A stretch of DNA of 64,000 nucleotides from Setaria digitata (lineage: Eukaryota > Nematoda > Chromadorea > Rhabditida > Setariidae), in NCBI GenBank assembly GCA_003640385.1, contig RCAB01000331.1:1-64000 (forward strand). Reading direction: 5' to 3'. Position numbers and translations under genes: made by a program. Shown here piece after piece: positions 18,266 to 30,538 of the stretch. Every line of letters begins with the position of its first letter. Within the stretch, counting starts at the first letter, position 1. The notes beneath the pieces were generated by a model, which was not told the origin of the DNA, did no database searches, and saw only the letters and a program-made list of their open reading frames with translations.

Positions 18266-18293
18266 AAAAGGAAATGATGCATCATTTCCTTTT
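18266..18293. repeat. 28-bp perfect palindrome without spacer
   Basis: AAAAGGAAATGATG is followed directly by its reverse complement, giving a 28-bp uninterrupted palindrome centred on ATGCAT. Gapless palindromes of this size are uncommon by chance. It may be a dimeric protein-binding site or a foldback remnant. Confidence 0.85.
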
Positions 18294-19045
18294 ACGCACA
18301 ACAAATACAGCTGACAAATCTTCTAAGTTTTATTGAAAGCAATGAATTATGAAATAGTAGTGGGAAAACAAATCACATATATTTGGTGGTAATGTCAATA
18401 AGAAGAACAACTATCAATAAATTAAATTTCCGATCGTTTTTCATTGCCTTCATATTTTACTCTTTAGCATCGCTTCCAACATGAATGCAATCAGCATTTC
18501 TTTACTGCACTGAAGAAATGCAGTGATGTATGGATGCGGAAGCTTGCAAGCACAAGCGTGCACAGTAAACAGAAACAGAAACAACAACACAACTAGAAGT
18601 AGAATGAGAAAAAAGAAAATCAGAAAGGATAAATATAAAAGAGTTTCGAAATCTAACGTGGGAAGTTGGCATATGCAATTTAGAGAGATTTATCTCCCCA
18701 TTTTCCAACACTTCCTAAATCATCCTTATGCCAAATGTATACAATAAAACAACAAATAATTACTCTTCCTACTTAGCTAAAATTCTATGCAAATTCTTTC
18801 ACAACTACTCAAAGTATCAGGATATCCGTATCCGTATCCCATAGCAAATTTTGTAGCATTAAAAAAACTATATCACATAAAATGGAACTTCTTTTTGTCT
18901 CGCATATTGTTATTACTTCCTGAAGTGCAATCAGTGAAATACCTTGAAACACCCATACAGCTTGGAACTTGTATTAACCTACATATTCAACTCCTCGCTT
19001 CAAAATCTCACTAGTAGTATTTGTAATTTTCTGTGCGAAAGCAAG

Positions 19046-19098
19046 AACCATCAAGTGAAAATTACCGCTTCGGTAGCGGTAATTTTCACTTGATGGTT
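19046..19098. repeat. Perfect 24-bp inverted repeat (hairpin)
   Basis: Arms at 19046-19069 and 19075-19098 are exact reverse complements with a 5-nt loop (TCGGT). The arm core is TCAAGTGAAAATTACCGCT. It has the same layout as the hairpin at 6433-6482 but a different sequence. Confidence 0.9.
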
Positions 19099-21228
19099 TT
19101 CCAGCTACCCACGGACAGACATAAAGAAAGACATTCACGGAACTAACGTGACGTATAAAAAGTCTATGTAGCAAGCTGATTTCTTTTACTTTTTTTTTCT
19201 TCTATCCGTTTTCTTCTCAAAAGCACCAACTCTTTCCTCACCCTATTTGACTCCTCCTCTGACATGAATTTAATATTACTCAATTAATTTCATAATTTCA
19301 TCATACTTTTTCAGAACAGTAGAAAAAGTAAACTCAAAAAGAAAAAAAAATCCCGCGTCTATACAACTCCCAAATACCAAACAATAACAATAACAACAAC
19401 AATTTATAAGTTAGAAGATAAAGGCAGAATGCAGAACTTGAAATTAGGTTAAAAATTCTTCAAAGTGACACGTAGTTTGAGCCAAAAAATAATTGACTGA
19501 TTTGCTCTAATCGAGTGAAAAACAAAGCCTAGGTTTGATTGTGCCCTGGTGGGAACCAGCGAACAAATGAACCGAATTCATTTTATCTAATTAATAGTCT
19601 CGCATCAGATCTTACCTGGATCTTCTGAATAATGTTGAATGTTAAACTAATCGAACCAACTACATACAAATTGAATCAGCTAATTAAAACTTCTAATGGA
19701 AAGAAAAGATTTCTTCCGTGCTAGATAAATTTTTAACTTTCTTAAATTCTTGACTTTGGGTATCCTTAAGTGCTAGTGGCAGGTGGTATTCTATCATCAT
19801 TTTTTAATCTCAGAAAGAAAGGAACAGAAAAAGAGAAAGAAAGGTGGAGAAAAAAAAAAAAAGCTTCCATTTCCTTGCTCCATTCATTCGACAAGACATG
19901 TGCGTTCACTTCTAATCAACACTATATGTTGGTCAGCTTCCTATATTAGCAGTTCCACAGTTATTGCTAACAACAATCACATTCGATCATTAGTGATATT
20001 CGCCTGAAGCATAACTTCCTCCGTTCTTCATCGAAAAACCAATCTAAAATAAGAGCATCTGAATTAAATCATTTTACAAAGTAATATAAATCAAGCTATT
20101 ATCAAAACCGACTCATGGAAAACACGAAAAATAAAAAAACCAAATAACCTATTTTAAACGAATAAGAGAGACGCATTTCACCTTGGGACATTATATATCT
20201 CCTAAATCAAAAAGTGAGCCTTCACCTTAATGCACCTCCAGTAAACTCTAAATTCATATATCTCAAAAAAAAAAAAAAAAAAAAATTCAAAAGTATAAAT
20301 GTGCCCTCACTCTTTAAATATACTAATCTATACAATTAAAATACAATTCACTCACACTTAAGCTGAAACAGCTCCCGCTTGAGTAATTCCCAAAGAGAAA
20401 GCTGCCAAGTTGCCCTCATTTCTTTCATTATTCCTCTTTTTTACATTGCCAATGTATGACAGTTTTTCACATCACTTACGCAAAAAACTTTTTTCTTCCA
20501 AATATTAAAAAGGTTAGTTGAAATTCAGATGAAAAGAACAGGAAAAAAAAAAACAGCGCATGCAAACATTAGAAACAGACGAACAAACACGTATAGTGAA
20601 AAAGAAATACTGTACAACCATAATTAGCAAAAATGCAAATATTATCCTCTAAATCTCATGCCATCTTCACAACATTCTAAAAAGAAGGCTAAATCAAAGA
20701 AGCAGTAAAAAAAAAAAAAATAGGCAGAGATAAAACAGTAAAGCAAAACAATGAGCACAAAATTACACCGAAAACACTTCATCCAATTTTTATCATAAAC
20801 TAAATGCATTCCTCATGCAGCAAAAAAAGCATATGACGTAAAGATATGTGCAAATTATATCATATAAGCAATATGAGTAAAAAAAGAGCATCAACAACAT
20901 TGCAAGTTTATTTTCGTACCATCCGTCTAGCGAACTGTTCTTTAAGTGCGATCAAATAGTATTAGCTAGTAACTTAAAAAATTGAAGTTAGTGACTATAA
21001 AGGTACACAAGACGAAAAGTAATGAACTCCGTATATGGTGTAATTATTTATAGCAAATAATTACTGTTTATAGAAAGAATTAGAAAACTCATAGATTGAA
21101 GATTAATCGAACTAACAATCGGTTAGGTGGGAAATAAAGCGTTGAAATTAAAACCTGAAGTCAAGAGATGAAGGCAAATTTTTCTGTCAATTTATTATAA
21201 TCGCTCTTACCACTTCATGATTTCTTTC

Positions 21229-24200
21229 CTAACCATAATTGGTACCAGCATCATATGTACTTTCATCTTTTGCAACTGAATGGATTTTCCCGTGGTAACA
21301 TTTTTGCTGCCCATTTATTACTTCATAAAGTTTAGATGCCTGAGAAATAAGCTCCAGCTTTCGTTTATGCTCATTTGCCAACACCGTTTTCAGCTGCTGT
21401 AACGTAAAGTTTGTAGGAAAAGATAAAAAAGGAAAAAAAAAATAGAAAAGAAAAGAAGGCTTACAAACATGCACTACATCATAAAAACGGTCCACTCGTT
21501 GAGAGAAGTCCAAGGAAATGCAGCACTGAAATTTCCATCGCTACATAAACATTCAGATAAAGTGGGAAGCTTGCGGTCTCAGGATAAAAGTCAAATTACT
21601 CTTATTGTAGTATGTTATAATGGCATTTCGAATATTAATATCGAGAAAAAAAACAAGCATTGCAGAATAAAATCTGGAAAAACTCCCAGATTTTATAATT
21701 ACTATTTAGTTAAGGAAGGACAGAAGCTTTGAAGCATGCCGCAACTAATGAAAGTGGCAAAGAAAAGAACAAAAACGAGAAATTTTGAAAGCAAAACATG
21801 CAATTAGTATCCACTGAAAATGCTCAATTTCTAAAGAGAATAGCCAAATTCCACTACACTTCATTATCATACCATTTTATTCGATTTTAAATTTATACTA
21901 AATGTTGAAAAAAAAGAATGTTGCTTCACAGAGAAAAACGAATGTGAAAGTAGGATCAAACCTCGCTTATTTCATGTCGTAAGCGTGAGATTTCGCTGAG
22001 ATAATTTTTTTCCTTCGAAACCACTTCTTGCTCGATTACATCAATGTGAGAAGACTGCAAAAGTGGCCGTAAAAAAACCGGTGGAAACACTCATATAATA
22101 TATCAATAAATCTTCCACATTTACAAAATCGGAAAATCAATAAACAGTAGCTAGATTTTTGACATGTTTGCTAATCAAAACTTACAAGATTGGCAAGTGC
22201 CGTTCGATACCTTCTATTACTTGCTTCTAGCTCTGCAACTTTCGCCAAATTCACCTCATCTTTTTTGTTATTGTTTTCATTCTTACAGGAATTCTTAAAC
22301 ATAATACTTTATAGATTGCCCCTAAGCTAATCAAGAAATTTTTGATTAAAAATTGAATCATCCAACAGCCATTTAATTGCTAGGCTCTATCTAGTCAAAG
22401 TCATAAATCTCCGAACATAAAATATAATAGTGAACAAAATGACAAACTTTGTCAAATTTTCCGATCTTAATCTTTTTTTTAATGTCCATTGTATTTTCGA
22501 CATTTTCCAACCACTTATAAAAGTGATCCACGTCATGAACGCTTGGTAAACTCGGTAACTTTATATCTAGCGGTATTATTGCACGCAGCATCACGAATAA
22601 ATCATAACGATACTGTTGAAGAGCTTTGTCATGATCTTTCTGCAAAAAAAAGTATGCATATAATATATATATATATATCATTTTTGTGCGCAATAAATTC
22701 AAATAATTTTAGAAAATCCTATCCAATATTCTATATATTTCAGAATTTTATAGTCCCTCGTCCCTGCACCACCAATCAATATCCTTAGTTCTTTTATTTT
22801 ACCTTCAGTTCCTCCAAGTGCTTCTTGAAAATGGCTTCTTGCTGTTGAGAAATTTCCACAACCTGATAATTTGTTTCACGCAACTCCTGAAAAAAAAAAA
22901 AAAAAAAAAAGGAAATACCACAACAGAAAAAAATTTATATGAATTCCAGACGACTCATCGAAATAAATTACCGTTAATGTAAACAACAGCTCACAGATCA
23001 TTTTATAGCTATCAGTGACACACAATTTCCTACTATTAGTAAGAGATGCTTTATAGATGCTTTATACCTGGTGGCTAAGAGCTCTGATACCTTTGAAGGA
23101 CTGAAGGAAACAGAAGGGGATTAAAATGCGAGGAAAATTTTGAGATAGCATAACTTTTTCTTGTATTTGTTTTCTTTTGAAGCCAATAACTTCCCTTCTA
23201 TCTAAATCAAATTATATGGTAGGTTAGTTTGGAGGATAACGACCAGTCCTGCATGCCCGATGTGTCATATTTCAATACTACCAACAAAGTATGTGTTGAC
23301 TAGGATAATAATATAGTGATGAGTGGAATTCAACCACTAACGTCATTCTGCTTTTTCAATTCGTTCAATTCTAATCTAACATCATCGCAAACTTCGATAC
23401 TACCATCCGATACTGACTGAACTCCATTTAGATGGATGAGTTTCATCACCTATAAGCGAAATTGTATTGCACTGCAAAAAGAAGAGTCTGCACTACACAA
23501 AGAAATTTGGGGAGCAAAACCATGTATGTTTCTGCTCTAAAATCATGCATTTTGAAGAAAAAAGTACGAATATTGGATGGATGAGATGAAAAATAAGTTA
23601 ATGTATTATTCTCTCTTAAAAAAAAAAAAAAAAAAANCTAAAATCATGCATTTTGAAGAAAAAAGTACGAATATTGGATGGATGAGATGAACAATAAGTT
23701 AATGTATTATTCTCTCTTAAAAAAAAAAAAAAAAAAAAAAAATCAAAGACTATTATCATAATTTAAATTTGAGAGAATAAACTTATAAGAGACAATCATT
23801 TACATCATCACGTCCATCGATACCATTATGAGGAGACAGTATCAGTTCACTGCAAAAACACATATCGCTTATTAATGATTTTAAATAAGAAGGAACAAAT
23901 ATTATAAATAAGCAAAAACACAACTAAATCCCACTTTTATCAAGTGAAAAGAGAAATAAATCTAAAAAAAAAAGAAAGAAATATACCAATAGAAGTTTAT
24001 AAGTGGTGCTTTTATCTAACTACTGTTTTCCTAGATGAACTCAGTGTTCACAGTTATTAGGGGAAAAAATCAATGCCTACATGCATAAACCTAAGATAGG
24101 TCCAAGAACAAAGGTATAGGATGCACTTTAAAGAAACAATGCAACTATCATGACGACCTTTGATTTATCAACCGTGTAACTAACTATAAACCTAAAGGTA

Positions 24201-27200
24201 ACTTCCAAATATAGCCGTTCATAGAAAATTTAAAACTTCAACTGAATTTTAGTTCATTAAGTTATTATCACCTAAAGAAATTTCTCTTTCCTACCTTTCT
24301 GCTTTATTCTTCTTGTACTTCGCTAATTCCTCTTCTAAACAGACAATGCGATTTAATTTTTTATTGTATTCGGTCCTAAATTCCATCAGCTCCTTACGGC
24401 ACTTAGCGATTTCAGCCGTTTCTCTAAAAATATTGTAAATACGATGTCTAACATAATAGTAGTTTTCTGAGCTTTCATAACTCAACAATATCATACAACG
24501 GTAATTACGAATGTAATAAATTGAACTCCAACGATTAATGATATTCTAAAAGGAAAGAAAAGTTACTCGACAGATATCTGCTCAATATATTTTTCCTTCT
24601 CTTCTTGAATACGCTTCAATTCATTCTTCATATTAGCAGTATCCTGAAAAAAAAATATGTTCACAAGCAAATTTCTGCCAGAATTACTAGCTAAAAAATT
24701 AACAGTACCATAACCAGAAAGTGATTAAAATCATATCCATATCTCATCATCATTTGTATAAACTGATTTTCTTAAAACAGGAAAATAAAACAGATTTCTA
24801 AAAGTCATGATAAGATGAATTAATTGTTAGATGTCTAAACACGTCTCCTTCATTTCTATTTATTTTAACTATAAATAAATATATTAAACAACAAACAAAG
24901 AAATGAATATACTTATCTTAATAAAGAGAATAAGAAATTAAATGCATATTTGCTTAAATATGCTGGTCAAAATTCTGAAATCCAATTCAAAAAATCCACT
25001 GATCATAGAGGAGGAGTTCATAAAACACCATCTTCGATTATGTTTTTACAACGAAGACAACCTAATGCAAGCTAATGGAAAAATACTACAAGGAAGTGCC
25101 AACCTTTTCATGAGCTTCTATAACATGAGCAAGCTGTTTTCGATATTTCTCAACTTGTTCCGACAGTTCGCTGCAGTTTGCATCATTGGTTGCATTTGTG
25201 TTTTGCAGCGCTTGCACCTGATTACACAGCTGCAATAATTTATCTTAGAAAAGCATTTATTAACTTATTAAAGAATCCAAGGTTGATAAAAGTTCCATTA
25301 AAAAAAGAAAAAAAAAAAAAAGAAAGCTTTCCTTCCCTAGGTATAACATTCACAACTTCGTATCCAACTGATGAAAGACTGAATTGTTATGGAAAATATA
25401 AACATACATCGTAGTTATAGCTATTTGAAAACCAACATGCGACTTCTATTTATTTCATAATATTGATGAGTACTTTAAAGCCTTGTATAAAATAAACAAA
25501 AATAAAGCAAGTTAATTTCTTACTTCTGCATTTGCAGCTTCCATTTCGGCTAATTTTTTGTTATATGTAGCACAGTCGTTTAAATATCTTGCACGATCTC
25601 GATTGGCATCGATGAGCTGTGAGTTTAGCATATGAATTTGTTCACAGTACTGAAAAATGTAGAAAAAAATGTCAATAAATATCGATTTAAATTAACAATT
25701 GATATCTGTTTGCTCTCCATGCCTTTTCCAATTAGTCCTTTCAGTTTCTGAGGATCCTCCTTTGCTTTCTTTTCTGTCAGATTATTTTATAATATTATTG
25801 GTACCCGAAACTAAAATAACCCCGTATGTCTTGAAAAAAGCATTCCGTCATAATAAAAAAACGAACATATTAACTCGAAAATAACAATCAAAGTTCCCAA
25901 AAAAAAGGTGACTTTCCAAAGCATATCGAAGGAAATTATTGAAAACAAGCCTTATTTCTAAATATAAAACATCGAACCATTAAACTCACCTTTTCTCGTT
26001 CCTGAACAGCTGTTTCGACATTCCCTCTATGTTGCAACATTTCGTCCCGAATCTCGGATGTCATTACACTCAATTCTTCTGCAACTTTCATCGTACTTTG
26101 TAGCTTCATCTCAAGCGTATCACGTTCCGCCTTCTGGAATGAAGACAATAAATTTTCACTGAATCTCTCCGCTGTCACTATCTTTAGGTGAAAGATTCAT
26201 CATATGCATTTCTAATCAATTAAACTTCTAGAATGTTAAATTCATAAACAAAATCTGCTGCAAAATGCACTAAGGCTTAATTGGACTGGATCATTAATAA
26301 TGCAGATGTTCATTATCAACAATGATACATATAAAAAATTCAAAGTCTAAATTACCGCATTCCCTTCCACATCTTGTAAACGTTTTTCAAGTAAAGCGTT
26401 CGTTTTGCTCAAATGTTCAATCTGGCAATCCTGATTCTAGAAAAAAAAAAAAACTTTGAAAGACAATAAAATGGAACTATTTGCAGGAAATTGGGATTAT
26501 ATATCTAAATTAAATAGACTAAGAATTTAGAAAATCTGAGCCATACGATAACTGATATTTCTGAAAATCTCTGCTGAATAGGCAGGCATGGATGTGATTT
26601 GAAATAAATACGGGTTTGATAGAATGAAGTAAGTACAAAGGATTAAAGAATACAACTACTGCGCTTCTCCACGATTTAAATCAATCTCTGATTGAAAGTC
26701 ATCAAATCATACAGATTAATCCAGCGAATCAAGAACAGAAATGAGAATAGATGAATTTTGACTGTCATCTTCTCGCTCTCTCTCTCCTTTCTTCTCTCTC
26801 ACTCTTGATAACTTCTATTTCTACTCCTCATCTTACCTGCAACTCATTTCGCATCTGTTGTATTGCTTGTAAGCGTTGATTCAACTCCAATTCCAGCTGC
26901 GAACAATGGTTTTTACTTGAAGTCAACTCCTGTAAATAAAGAAACAATCTACCACTTACAACTATTATTATTAGACTTTCGTGAACAATGAATTTAATCT
27001 AAGAAGCAGTGCTTGGATAGATCAATTCAAAAACAGAGACAGCATAGATAATGGTATTATCTACTCTTTTAATTAGTCACATTCTAATGTAGTCCATATT
27101 AGCTCCACACAACCAAAATAAGTAAAAGCTCAGACAAATAGTTTCCTTGTAGCATGAAAAAAGACAAGAACTAAAACAGAATAAAAAATTAGAACAAACC

Positions 27201-30200
27201 GCTTTCAGTCGATCGATTTGTTGCTGGTAAGGTTTCGTATCAACCGGTGGTGGTGTCGAATGAATGATAGACTGTGCCTTTTTGAGTTCCTCCCTCACTG
27301 CACCAAGTTCTGCTTGCGACTAACAGGAGAAAAACGAAATTTAACGAATTTTTCCAATTACTACTGGTAATGGAACTACCAGAATTCAAGCTAGTGATAT
27401 ATTTTCTTGTTTAAAGACATTTTCTAATGCCTAATTAAGTTTTTCTTTTTCACTTACTTATGTTGAATGGATTAAACATATTTAAAACTTACCAATGTCT
27501 AGAACTTTCTAAAATGTACCATATATTACTTCCAGTTATTTGAAGATGGAACAAATTTTATACCTGATCATACTTTCGTTGAAGGTACGACTTCTCCTGT
27601 GCATTATTGCTCATCTGAGAACATACCGTTTGTTCAAACAGCTTGTACTTTTTTTTTTCGTCGGTTAATGTTTTCCTGAAAAAGAAAAAACTGCAGTATA
27701 TACTACAGTCATTACCAAGCAGTTAACACTTAGCTATCCCATGAAAGGAAAAATTAAGTGAAAAGAGAAATAAAACGTTAGATTTTAAAAATCGAAGATC
27801 TCAAAAATCAGAATCAATTTAGCAAACAAGCTGAACAATCAAAAAGGGCAACCAATTACTACCCTTTCTGATTGATACTTGTTGAAAAATTACTACCCTA
27901 AAGATCCTTTCGAAGAATAGTAACTTTGACGAGATCATTTTGCACTTACTGAAGCATAGCAATTTCTGAATCTTTTTGTTCGGCTGCAGTCAATTTACCG
28001 GTACACTGTAAAACGAGACGGTCTTTGTCAGCAATTTGTTTTCGCATCAAGGCAATTTCAGCATCTGATTTCGCTTTCTGAAATATGACAGAAACGATGA
28101 ACGTAAATTTTTACAAACTGAGTGACAAATCAACGCTATTCGACAACTTCTAAAGTGTTGACAAACTTCAACATGATACACTGAACTTCGAAGTGGATAA
28201 GACTTTTAATAACTAATATTGATGCTGAAGCTTACGTATACAGACTAACCTGCGTGTTCACATTGTTGATATAATTTGTAATGAAAGTGATATACTCTGG
28301 CTCAAGCTCAGTGATAGCACTCAGTCGTGTTTGAAACTTGTCCGCACTAATATCTTTTAATAAGTTTGCTGCAAAAAAAATCTTGCCACGAAAGAAAAAA
28401 GAAAAGAAAAACTTCGTTTATGCTCATGCCATTTATGAACATAAAAAAAAAATCGTAAAGAAGAGCTAATATCCACTCAACAACATATTGACCTTTGAAG
28501 TTTTAAACTTTATAGTGGAGGCAACTGTCAATAATAACATAATAATGAATCTTTCATTAACCTTTCTTCGGTTTCACCTTTTCCGATTTTTTCTCCTCAT
28601 TTCCAAGAGGTACTACAACCTTTGCTGTTGGAACACTGTCTTCTGTCACCTTGAGTTCTTCCTTTAGCATTTCACGTAAATGTTCTTCACTCCGTCGAGC
28701 ACGATTCTTTTTCTTTCCTTTTCGATCACCAACTCAAAATTTTTACTTTTCACAATTTGTATAAGCATAATTTTTACAATTTGTATAAGCAACAGAATAA
28801 ACTTGATTTTCGGTGAAAAAAGTTCTGGAAATGTTGCTACTCACTCTATGAGTTTGTTGATAAACAAGAAATGATCAATAAAGAGAAGTTAACAGAAAGT
28901 GGAATGTGACTTAATAGAACTCAATGCCACGACTTTACTCCACAAAACCAGAATTAACATCGAACAAACTTTCAATAAGTCCAAATAATGCTGAATGCAA
29001 ATTATATAGGCTTTAAATGTGAAAAACATACGGTCAGTGCTCTTATTTTCATCATGCAGAACCTTTGCTATGGGTGGCACTTCCTGTTCCGCATTCAATT
29101 TCTCAGCAGTGTCGCGCTCTGTTGACCCTTCCATATTTTTTACAGCATTAACTTTCTCATCTTGCGACGCTTCTGTATGTTGTTTGGTTTCTGCAAATAA
29201 GTGAAAAAAAAAAAATTGAATAATGCATCATGTCTTTTTTTGTGTTCACAAGCGGCTGCCTAAATTATGAAACATTTTAATCAACATTCTTCAGTAATTG
29301 AACATTTGCATATAAAATTTGGTCTTCCTACAACAACTAATGATATTATAGCAAAATTGCTCATTAAACTAACATGGTATAAATAATGTCATGAACATCG
29401 AGTCTGATGACTGTCATAACCTTATATACATTGAATGGCAACAAACCGGTAACTTGTTTGCCTCTAGGTTTCTTACGACTCGGCTTTATATCAGCTTCAG
29501 TATTATTCGCACCACTCCATTCTTCCACTTCAGAATGGCCATTTGTGGACAACGGAACATACAGCAAATTATTATTTGGTGATTTCTGGAAATAAATCTA
29601 GCGAAATCTTTTGCATATAAAATTTGGAACTTTTTGGTCTTCCTACAAGAAATAACGATATTATGGCAAAACTTTCTTTGTAACAATCATTGAACAAGTA
29701 TAAATGTTGTATTTGTGAAATATTAAGTCCATAGGGTATTATGTTTTAAATGCCACTTCGTTTGAAATTTCACGTTGTAAGTAAAATTTCATAGATTAAT
29801 TAATAATGGATAAAAGTGACCACACAAATACTCTAATTAAAAGCAATTCTGGAACAGTGCGGGGTAGACGGAGTACATGAAAACTCTGACCCTGAATTTG
29901 CCTTCTGTTTGGTAACACGCTTCACTCTCCTAATCTTCCTTTTGTACATTGCCAATATTTCAAAAATTTATAAATCTTTTGGGTTGATGAAAGAAGAACT
30001 TTCAGGACAATTACATTTTACTCCGAAATCTACAGTACATCTTGATAAGGAGATAATGTTTATGACGGTAAATGCTTTAATTTCAGTCGTACAGTCGAAC
30101 TTAAGCAAAAAATTTCCAGCACAAAATATTCGAAAACAAGTCCATCTGCTCAATACTTACTTCAACTCGATTTTCCTTTTCTTCCGTTCCAGGATCTTTT

Positions 30201-30538
30201 TTCTTTTCACCATTCTTTCCTTTATTCTTGTTTTTTGCGCTTTTCGTTTTTGTTGTACGATCCTCCGTAAGCAAACGCAACGCATTTTCTCCGTAAGCCT
30301 ATGAAGAAGGAAAAATTATACAAAATCTATTCTTTTACCTGTATACTAGAACAAAAGTTTGAAAAATTGACTCTGATGTACTTGGTGTATCATCATGTGC
30401 GACAAAAACCAATGACTATTATTAAAGACATACTTTTTCAAAATCAGTTTCCTTCGGGTACATCTTAAAGACAATAATAGAAATTATGATAATAAAAACA
30501 GCAATTACTGCCACAAATCCGAATGATGTTGGATCCAT
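21229..30538 (-). CDS. rrbp1-like: ER membrane-anchored coiled-coil protein, p180/RRBP1-kinectin type
   Basis: Twenty-four phase-consistent exons give 927 residues. Boundaries: 30434-30538, 30161-30298, 29447-29585, 29032-29190, 28562-28717, 28250-28368, 27950-28077, 27564-27675, 27200-27319, 26837-26929, 26356-26436, 25990-26133, 25524-25649, 25104-25229, 24567-24643, 24295-24423, 23804-23849, 23342-23449, 23068-23100, 22803-22886, 22448-22639, 22186-22293, 21962-22054 and 21229-21396. Residues 6-24 form a membrane anchor (GFVAVIAVFIIIISIIVF). A lysine-rich basic stretch follows (KSAKNKNKGKNGEKKKDPG), then an acidic/basic linker, then about 650 residues of coiled coil (EELKKAQSII, EEELAKYKKNKAE). 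Anchor, basic region and long coiled coil in this order is the architecture of RRBP1 and kinectin, which sit in the rough ER and bind ribosomes or microtubule motors. The decapeptide repeats of mammalian RRBP1 are absent. Exon 19 has only 33 nt and the exon 5 acceptor is the least certain. The acceptor at 30542-30543 is 3 nt before the ATG. Confidence 0.8.
21667..21696. repeat. 11-bp inverted repeat in the RRBP1-like gene
   Basis: ATAAAATCTGG (21667-21677) and CCAGATTTTAT (21686-21696) are exact reverse complements around an 8-nt loop. They lie in the last intron of the RRBP1-like gene. Confidence 0.8.
23537..23742. repeat. Duplicated segment around a single N (assembly joint)
   Basis: The roughly 100 bases before the N at 23637 are repeated after it with one substitution (AAATAAG versus ACAATAAG) and a longer poly-A tail. 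This is most simply two overlapping contig ends left unmerged. It lies in an intron between RRBP1-like exons, so the protein model is not affected. Confidence 0.9.

Larger units (their letters stand above)
15952..21228. other. Gene-poor 5.3-kb stretch
   Basis: No exon set could be supported on either strand. The DNA is AT-rich with many poly-A/T runs. Open frames such as those near 18.5-19.2 kb and 19.8 kb have low-complexity composition and no splice-consistent partners. The stretch holds three perfect palindromes or hairpins, listed separately. It includes the 3' flank of the RRBP1-like gene and the upstream region of the coiled-coil gene. Confidence 0.45.

Noticed and set aside
29421..29447. 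Longer third exon of the RRBP1-like gene, or a GC donor after AGAG at about 29460
   Set aside because: The next exon needs phase 1; a GT donor at 29446 satisfies it, so the GC donor was not counted and the longer exon breaks frame.
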